From Bactericera cockerelli (taxonomy: Eukaryota; Arthropoda; Insecta; Hemiptera; Triozidae), in assembly GCA_024516035.1 (NCBI GenBank), contig CM044965.1, forward strand, positions 25,554,493-25,618,492: 64,000 nucleotides of DNA. Direction: 5' to 3'. Of the stretch, positions 44,401 through 54,400 are shown piece after piece; within the stretch, counting starts at the first letter, position 1; each line of letters opens with the position of its first letter. The notes below the pieces were generated by a model. It did no database searches. It was not told the origin of the DNA and saw nothing but the letters and a program-made list of their open reading frames with translations. A program made the translations under genes and the position numbers.

Positions 44401-47400
44401 TTTAATCTGTAGCCCGGGTTTGGACCGATTGGTCACATGCCTCCTTATAAGGAGAGGCTTCAGATACCAATCTGATTTTGTACATTATGTTTTATGTTAA
44501 AATGTGTAAATTTAATTGTACAAATAAAGGCTATTTACATTACATTACATTACATAAAATTTAAGTTGGGGGACGTTAAACAGGGAGAAGAGCAGTGTCT
44601 CGCTAGAGGACTATAAACAGAGAACAGACTAGCCAACCCTTACAAGACAGGCTACTTTTACAATACCCAACTCCATGCCTGCGGAAGTGATTGGAGAAGC
44701 ATAAAATTTAAGTTGGGGGACGTTAAACAGGGAGAAGACCAGTGTGTCTCGCTAAAGGACTATAAACAGAGAACAGACTAGCCAACCCTTACAAGACAGG
44801 CTACTTTTACGATACCCAACTCCATGCCTGTGGAAGTAAATAGAGAAGCATAAAATTTAAGTTGGGGGACGTTAAACAGGGAGAAGAGCAGTGTCTCGCT
44901 AGAGGACTATAAACAGAGAACAGACTAGCCAAGCCTTACAAGACAGGCTACTTTTACGATACCCAACTCCATGCCTGTGGAAGTAAATAGAGAAGCGTAA
45001 AATTTAAGCTGGGGAATTTAAACAGGGAGAAGACCAGTGTCTCGCTACTCTCGCTAGAGGACTATAAACAGAGAACAGACCAGCCAACCCTTACAAGACA
45101 GACTACTTTTACGATACCCAACTCCATGCCTGTGGAAGTAAATAGAGAAGCATAAAATTTAAGTTGGGGGACGTTAAACAGGGAGAAGAGCAGTGTCTCG
45201 CTAGAGGACTATAAACAGAGAACAGACTAGCCAACCCTTACAAGACAGGCTACTTTTACGATACCCAACTCCATGCCTGTGGAAGTAAATAGAGAAGCAT
45301 AAAATTTAATAGAAAGAAATGGATGAGGAGGAGATTAGATTGAGAGAGAGTGTATGTGTGTGTAAAAGATAGAAAGAAGAGAGAGGAGAGAAAAAAAAAT
45401 ATAAGTAATTATTTAATTTAAATCTAAATTAAAGTAATTTTAATTTTATTTTAATCTGTAGCCCGGGTTTGGACCGATTGGTCACATGCCTCCTTATAAG
45501 GAGAGGCCTCAGATACCCATCTGATTTTGTACATTATGTTGTATGTATTTATGTTAAAATGTTTAAATTTAATTGTACAAATAAAGGCTATTTACATTAC
45601 ATTACATAAAATTTAAGTTGGGGGACGTTAAACAGGGAGAAGACCAGTGTCTCGCTAGAGGACTATAAACAGAGAACAGACTAGCCAACCCTTACAAGAC
45701 AGGCTCCTTTTACGATACCCAACTCCATGCCTGCGGAAGTAAATAGAGAAGCCTAAAATTTAAGTTGGGGGACGTTAAACAGGGTCTTCTCTCACTAGAG
45801 GACTATAAACAGAGAATAGACTAGCCAGCCCTTACAAGACAGGCTAATTTTACGATACCCAACTCCATGCCTGTGGAAGTAAATAGAGAAGCATAAAATT
45901 TAAGTTGGGGGACGTTAAACAGGGAGAAGAGAATTGGTCTCGCTAGAGGACTATAAACAGAGAACAGACTAGCCAACCCTTACAAGACAGGCTACTTTTA
46001 CGATACCCAACTCCATGCCGGCGGAAGTAAATAGAAAAGCATGAAATATAACGGAGCCAGCGTCGATGGCGCGTTGAATGTACCAGTTCCCAGACAGGAT
46101 GATGAAAACCAAATAAATACACTACAAAACACTATAAATTTAGAATTAAGTATTAAATCCAGTAACCGAGGATTGATTTCACTGAACACATTGAACTCCG
46201 AGGCTTTTTTCTAGTTTTTTCCCAGGTACATGGGACAAAATTGGGATTTTTAATTGTGTCCCCTTTAGGTCACCGGTAGGTTTCATGACTGAATATCATT
46301 GTGTGCTCTGAAAAATCTGGATGAAACCCACCGGTGACTTTTACGGAACATCAGTGAAACATCATGTGGGTTTCATGGTGTTCAACGTATTAAATCTTGT
46401 CAAACTTGAGAGCTAAATTTAGATTTAAATCACAAAAATTTACCTCTTGAGTTGAGCAACGGATGAGGAAGCATTGTGCTTGACGTGGAGGCTTTCTGTT
46501 TCCCCAAATGGTCATAGAGGAGTTTCGCACAGAGTGGGTTCTGTACAAGGAACTCGTTATTTTGCTTCAGGAACTCATTACTTGGTTCGAGAAACTCATT
46601 ATGCTTCAGGAACTCATTACTTTGCTCGAGAAACTCATTATGCTTCAGGAACTCATTACTTTGCTCGAGAAACTCATTATGCTTAAGGAACTCATCACTG
46701 TTCAACTTGATGCTGTCTAGTAGCTGTGAGGCGAGAGAGGGTGCTATGTAGGAGAAGTTGATGAGCCGGAGGAGACGATCGGTGGCTCTACGTAGAGCTC
46801 TGCTGGGTAATCTGAATAAAAGTAATTAAAAAAATATATATATATAAAAAAAGATAAGTAAAGTTACCGTGGTAGAGTGAGTTAGCGCGCTAGGCATTCC
46901 CCAGCGGAGCAGACATTTTTCTGATCTATACTTGAATGTTCGGGGTTCACTCATACCTCGTGAGGAAAAATGAGTACTTACATTACCAGAGTAAAAAGAA
47001 ATTAATGTAATAAAATAATTCAAAATGTGAAGAAGGGTCTTAGTAATGCTGCGCTACCCACAAAAATTGTGAAAAGGCCTTGTGCTTCACCACAAATAAA
47101 ATCATACAATATATCTTTGTATTTCAATTTCGAAATGAAAAAATCATACAATAAAAAATATAAATAATAATAATAATATCAAATTGTTTATGCTGTCTGA
47201 CTAAACTAATAACCATTATTCTAGCAGTAAGCTCAATATGTATCATTATGAGGTAAAAATCCCAAATGGGGGAAATTGTGCATTTTTTATATGGGAATAC
47301 AGTATACAATATAATAAAAATAATGGTAGGTACATCAACTTTAGATCACAGCCCCATCTTCATAAGGTGCAATTTTTGATGTTGTTGTTGTGTATTACAA

Positions 47401-50400
47401 AAAAAAAAAAAAAAAAAAAAAAAAACTTTAGTAACAACTACTTTATTATTATAGACGGGAATTCTCTCTTTAGATCTACTATGATCATTTGATTCTATTG
47501 GGTTTAACGTCCTGATCTGAAGTAGTCAGGACGGGGGTTTTACGCATTCGCTGGGAATCGTACCAGCTACCCACATAAACCTCACCCAGCCTGGGTAGGG
47601 CTGAAAATGCCAGCCTCACGTGTTTGGAGGGAACAGAATTTTTTTCTCGAAAAGTCTGCACCAACCGGGAGTCGAACTCGGGATCTCCGGACTACGGGCA
47701 GGAGTCTCAACCATAGCCGTTTCTAACCATTTCTTTCTAACAAAAATTAACCTAACGGAATAAAATGAACCAAACTGGAAGCAAGTCATTTTTCTTTTGG
47801 AAGAGGAAAAATTTCCTCTTCCAAAGTTAACCAAAATGGAAGTAGAAAATTCTTGCTTCCAGTTCTTTTATAGGTTAACTTCATTGTTTATCTTTAAAAG
47901 TACCGAAACGCATTTTACGAATGTGGTGAAGTTGACCTTGGAATGAAATGGAAATATTTGGAAATATCGAACCTGGAATTTTTTTTAATCCAAAAGAAAA
48001 AATATTATTATTATATATAATTCTTTATTAGATACAAAAGGTCATTATGTACATATAAATAATAATTTTAACAGTGAAAAAATGAAAAAAAAACAATATA
48101 TGTATACAATAAAAATGAAAAAGAATAGAAAATATTTGAAAATATATGTCCTAACTAAAGGGCGGGGTGTTATTGCCTATGGCAATCTCTTCCACCCAAA
48201 AATAGGTCTCATTACGCCACGGAGGCACAACTACTCACTCAGTCTGCAGACTCAACCACCGCAGTGTCATACACAGCACATCGCTCTCACACATATCTAC
48301 GGGGAAGTCACAGCCGAGCAGATATTCCAGCTGGCCCAGTGACAGTTGACTGAACTCCGGAGAGCCACTGAAGCGGGTGAGATGTGCGCAGAGGAACCGG
48401 TAGACCTGCGCGCGCAGCGTGCTCAGAGAGTAGGTTTCCGCCATGGTGAGAATGTCGGCGCAGTTCTCTATGTCTAGCTGCGCCTGAGAAGGGAAAATTA
48501 TTATTATTAATAATAAATTCTTTATTAGATATTAAAAAGACATATGTGTAGATACCTATACAGTACAAATAATTATTACAAATATTTAAAAAAAAATCGA
48601 TAAAATACATAAAAAAAATATCAATTTTTTTTTACAAAAATGAACACAATTATCGATAATCGAAAGGTCCTAGGTTGGTGTATAGGAAATAAATTGAAAC
48701 GAACGAATGAGTTTACGAAAGGAATAGTCGATTTTTATTAAGAAAAGTCACATGTGAAAACGAGAATTATTTGAACAACTAGAACGGTATTAAATAGAAT
48801 TATTGGAATGATCGAATGAACTTTGGGCACTCGATGCAGAAGCTTTTATAGGAAAGTGGAAACGTCGCTGGCCAAAACTTTTAATTCGTGAACTCCGTTC
48901 ACGACATTACCAGCGGGCAATAAAAAACAACAACAAAAAAAAATTGAATCGAGTGCACAAAAAATGCATAACAAAAAAACATCGATAAATTCTTAAATAT
49001 TGAGTACAATTAAATAAGTAGGTACATAACATAAACATGATAGATTCATATAAACCAAGCCCAATAAAAAATAACAATAAGTTCCTGGCATGTATCAGAT
49101 ATCGACCCATTTTCAAATGGAACATTTCTTAAAAACCCATTTTCAAATGGAAATAACCAGCTTACAGGTCGAGAGACAATATGTCCTAAAGAGTTTCGAA
49201 CATCAACGTATCGAATCCTCTTATCTCTCCCCTCATGAAATTTCACAACTACCCCGTAAGGTCAGTTTGTTCTCTTTTGCTTTACCTGGCGTATGAGTAC
49301 CACATCTCCTAGGCAAGGTGAGAACTTGCTACATTTTTTACCTTTAAAGTTAATGTCGTTTCTTTCTCGGAGATAATTAATGTACTGTGACCTCCACTTA
49401 GACCAGAACATATCGAGATATTTGTAACCCTTCTTCCATTTGATTCCTAGTACATTCTGTACAAGTGAGTCACTTTTTATGTCAGGAGGTAGAGAGTCAT
49501 AATCAGTACCAACATAATTATTGTCGGTGAGACGAACAGAAGTCAGCAATTTTGCTGATTTTCCTGACAAAAATGATTTCAAATATGTAAGCTTTTGAAT
49601 ATTACTTAAATAATTTCTAACATGAATGGTACAGTTAAAAATGTCCCAGAATTCTTGAAACTCTTGTAAATTATAGCCTGAGAAAGTTTTCAAATTTATT
49701 TTTGGTAAATTACCTAGCTGTCCTACTCCTACATTTCCTTCAGGTTTAGAAAGGATTACAACCTGATTAGGATTCAATGTAGCTCGAATATCTGAAGGAC
49801 GATCATAGGCGGGCGAAGGACGATCATAGGCGGGCGAAGGACGATCAGAGGTGGGCGAAGGACGATCAGAGGTGGGCGAAGGACGATCAGAGGTGGGCGA
49901 AGGACGATCAGAGGTGGGCGACGAGCGATCATGGGCGGGCGACGGGCGATCAGAGGTGGGCGACGGGCGATCAGTGGTGGGTGACGGACGATCAAGGTGG
50001 TGTAGTGGCTCAGGTGATGAATGACGACTCTAGAACGGTGATCCGTCGCAACTCTCAACAGTGTGTAACGACGAATCATCATTTGGACACCGGAAACTTG
50101 GGGCTGCAATCGTCAACTGCTGCAGAACATCAGCTAGGGCCTCTAGCTGATGTTCGAATTCGGCTATGGATTTGTCAGCTGCTTGGACATGCGATTCTAA
50201 TTGAAAGACGTTGTTAGCAGATATTTCTGTCTTCAATAACTCGCCTAATTCTTTCTTCTGCAGGTTAAACTGTATTATGGCTTGTTTATAAGACCTCTTT
50301 ATAGACATCGGTACTGCCATCTTGCTGGCAGACCAACCCAGGAACCACGGACTCTGCTACCATAAAAAACTTGTGTCGATAATCGAAAGGTCCTAGGTTG

Positions 50401-51391
50401 GTGTATAGGAAATAAATTGAAACGAACGAATGAGTTTACGAAAGGAATAGTCGATTTTTATTAAGAAAAGTCACATGTGAAAACAAGAATTATTTGAACA
50501 TGAACAACTAGAACGGTATTAAATAGAATTATTGGAATGATCGAATGAACTACGATACTTGACTTATGTTTTCTACAATCTAAACCAAGTTTGTAATGAT
50601 ACACTACTTCGCGAAGTATATTTCGCGTTAGTTCAATCACTATTACAATATTGTATCACAGCTTGGGGAGGGGCGTATGAAAATATAAAGACTCAACTTA
50701 GAAGAACTCAAAATATACTACTCAGGACTATACTAAAAAAAGACAGACTTTTTCATACTGACCAACTATACGAACTATTTAACGTTCCAACACTAGATGA
50801 CATTTACATTTACAAAACAAGTACATTTGCAATAAAGAAAAAACATACCTGGACTATAAACCCTAACACATACACCACAAGACAGACTGGACAAATTATA
50901 CAAACACTCAAACACAAATCACTGACAAAAAGACATTTTTCATACGTAGGTAGCAAAATTTTAAATGTTATACCTGATGATATAAAGGACAATCCAATTT
51001 CAACTATTTTAAAATACAGACTGAAACAATGGCTGTCTATTAACAATAATAAAAATAAAATCTTAAATATTTTAAAATAACAATTTTTCCATAATTATTT
51101 GAATGTATAAGTACTTACTAAAACAGACACAACAATCAAAAACACTCCACACATAACATAAAAACATTTTCAAAATTTATAATACATTTTTTTTTTTTTT
51201 TTACTACAAGGACAGTTTTAAATATTAATATAATTATAATAAAAAGTGGCCCAACACATGCTTTGCATTATTGGCCACTTAAACTTGCCATGTTCTTAAT
51301 TTTTATTTTATTAATAAGTTATTTTTTACATTTAAATTTTATTTATGAAGATGTAAGAATTTGTTGAATAAAAAATAATCTTTTGAAAGTA

Positions 51392-51435
<44 letters not shown>

Positions 51436-54400
51436 TTGGGCACTCGATGCAGAAGCTTTTATAGGAAAGTGGAAACGTCGCTGGCCAAAACTTTTAATTC
51501 GTGAACTCCGTTCACGACAACAATACTTCCTTAATAATTTCTAATATTAATTTTTTTTTTACGTAAAATAGATAAATATAATACATACACACATATATCC
51601 TAACTAAAGGGCGGGGTTCTTAGTATTTTAGTGCAAAAAAAGGAGAAGTAAAATTTAATAAAAAGACGCCAACGTTACGTGGTGTTCCCAAGCGGTCACC
51701 CATACAAGTACTATCCACGCTCGACGTTGCTTATCTTCAGTGATCGGACGAGAACTGGTGTATTCAACGTGATATGAACGATGGCGAAAGGGGGAGAAAA
51801 GATTCACACATATCAACACGACAGACAAACAGTTCCAAATGAAGTACATTCTTCTACCACTAGGTAGCGCTACCTGTGCTAATGATATGCTGCCTCCTTT
51901 CCTCGCACAAACTGGGTGTTCAACACTTTCGCTGTCCTGAGATCGAATCCTTCAGTTGACAATTTTTTTACACCTATTTTCTTCTTCTTTGTTATGGGTT
52001 TTTTTGTTTGTTGTTAAACTCAACAAATTTACTATACTGTATTGTATTTACATACTACCTATATTCTATTAATTTGTATCTTCTCTTCTTGTTTCACTTT
52101 GCCTTTTCTCAAAACTACTAGGGGTTGGTATATTGTTCAATCTCATGGTAAAGGTTGGTTCCTATCCTTAGAACTTTACAGAATTGAAAAATTCCGTCGC
52201 GTTCAAAAGTTACGAGGGGGTGGCCACCTTTTCTGAAACATACTGTATATCTCCCTTTTGCTTTGTCCATGTCAACGATTTACGCTGTTCAGGTCAGCTT
52301 TTGTTTGGGTCAGTTCATGATTGTATCTTAGTTTCTTTAACACGTATGAGACGGCATGCCCACCGGTTTGTCACGTTTTTTTTTTCAATTTCCCTTGTAA
52401 TGTGACCCACCGGTGGGCACAGATAATGCTATTATTAATATATTTTTGTACTCGCCCGTCCCAATTTTTTTTTGTTGTTGTCATATTTGGAACACATACC
52501 CTAATTTGAATCCGTCCCAGCGTACAAACTATAGAAAATAGGACCCGTCTCATACGTGTTAAAAACAAAAAAGCATAGATACCTGTAGATAGGAGGAACA
52601 AGCTTCTACTAGAGGTTCTATTTGGACATGACTAGCGGTGAGTAGAACATGCTGTATGTTGTCCAGGGTGAGTTCTAATCGGGCGGAGTAGGCATATTCT
52701 AACACTAGTTTCATTCCCCGGGCAGTGATTCCATTGAGGCAGATTTCAGACTGTTTTGACTCTCGCATCGCATCTGAGAGTAAAAAGTAATAAACATTAT
52801 AATACAATTATTTATAGTTTTGAGTATGGAGAACTTGTATAAATCAGTAGTTCCCATAAATTTATATAAAATCTAATATTTTTTTAACTATGAGAATGAA
52901 AACTGTCTTATAAATAGAGCTATATAAAAAAAAAAAATATTTAGTCTATTCTCTCAGTAATAAATAAACTTTACATTATATCTTGCTCATAAAACTTCTT
53001 CATTTGGGACATTCCCTTAACAATTTAATTAATTTTATTTTTTATGAATTGTAGGTACTAGGTACAATATTTGTGTTTAAAGAGACTTACCATTAATTCA
53101 TAAAAATAATAATGAATAGAGGGTAGCATGTTTATTGTTAAGTACTGATATTCACCATGCAATGATGACTGAAATTCCTTTTTCAACTATAGAATTTTTT
53201 TTACTCTGACTTGCTCACCTGTAAACATTGCTCTGAAATAATCTGATATTGATGCCAAGACAACTTTGTGGGCCTGGAAACAAATGAGAATTTCAAACTA
53301 GGTCTAATTGATGGTAAATATATTATGAATGATTAAGGGAAAAAAATTACTATCCCCAACACAATACATGTCTTTTGACACATTGGGACATCTGTAACTA
53401 ATATAATAATATAAAAACAATAAATAATTCAATAATCCATTAATACATTGTATATAGGTACATTATTTTTAACTATGTTTTTTATAACATTTATTCTGTA
53501 ATTTATATTGTTTGTGATTAATTTTGTAAATACTTCAATAAATATATTATATGCAAAAGTACTTTGAGAAGAAAAAAAATATCATTTAAAGTCTAAACTC
53601 ATAATATATTAATGATAGTACTACAAAGGGCCATATTATGAAACATGATCTTAACTGACCCTAGGATTTTTCAAGCTGACCAATAGGTATTCCAAAATAA
53701 GATTTTCTGTCATGAAGACTAGCCACAACTCTGTTACACCACAAAAGTAATACACATGGAGCTACAAAGCCTTGTACAGTTAGATATGACCTGTACAGTT
53801 GTTTTCAACATGAAAGTTAAGGGATAGTATCCACTAAGATTAACAAATCCTGTTTCATAATTTAGGCCTCAGACCTTCTTTGTACTGGCAATTTGTAATT
53901 TATAATTTTATTCTGATAGGGTTATTTATTGTACTGTTATATTTTGTATAGATAAAAAAATGATTTATTAAATAAAATTATAGAAATTTCTCAGAAGTAA
54001 AAATCTGTGCCTTATTTTTATTTTTTTATTTTCAAACCTATAGAAAATAAAAAGATAAAGTAACAACAAGGTACAGATTATTCATTATTTTTTATTGCAG
54101 TGGTCACCATTTTCAAGTGGAATAGTCCACTGACTATTGGCACACATGATGACCTGGGTTCAATTCCCACCAACAAAGGAATTTTCTGCTCTAAGAATTA
54201 AATTTTCATGCCTTTTTGATACCATTAGCTTTAACAGGGGAGGTGTCAAGGGGTCAACTTTAAAAAAAATGTATTTCAAATTTGGTTACAATTGTTTGTA
54301 AAGGATACCTTCCGGTGCATTCATGTTGATCCAGCACCTAAATGGGAAGTATTGGGTCACTCTCAACCTTCAGAGGGAAGCATACTATGGGATGGGCAAG

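Larger units (their letters stand above)
44142..46045. repeat. ~147-bp tandem array copying the exon 6 acceptor
   Basis: About nine units (starts near 44142, 44593, 44741, 44889, 45035, 45191, 45645, 45785, 45932). Each holds gtctcgctagaggactataa, tacgatacccaactccatgc, ctg(c/t)ggaagt and aatttaagttgggggacg. The part tttacgatacccaactcca plus ctgcggaag is exon 6's first bases and 3' splice site, reversed. A 300-bp insertion breaks the array twice. Confidence 0.85.
48651..51519 (-). mobile_element. BEL/Pao element with internal deletion, in Kelch intron 3
   Basis: Two LTRs of about 256-261 bp (48651-48906; 50374-50550 plus 51434-51519) surround 1.5 kb. The 5-bp direct repeat ACAAT flanks the element (48646-48650, 51520-51524). 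One LTR is broken by a LINE. Left LTR end tatcgataat versus right tgtcgataat shows mutation of the terminal CA/TG. It lacks protease, reverse transcriptase, RNase H and most of integrase, so it is non-autonomous. Confidence 0.85.

Noticed and set aside
49774..50109. Proline/arginine-rich minus-strand frame (ARRPPLI repeats)
   Set aside because: It is out of frame with gag; the SPTSDRP frame continues gag on both sides.
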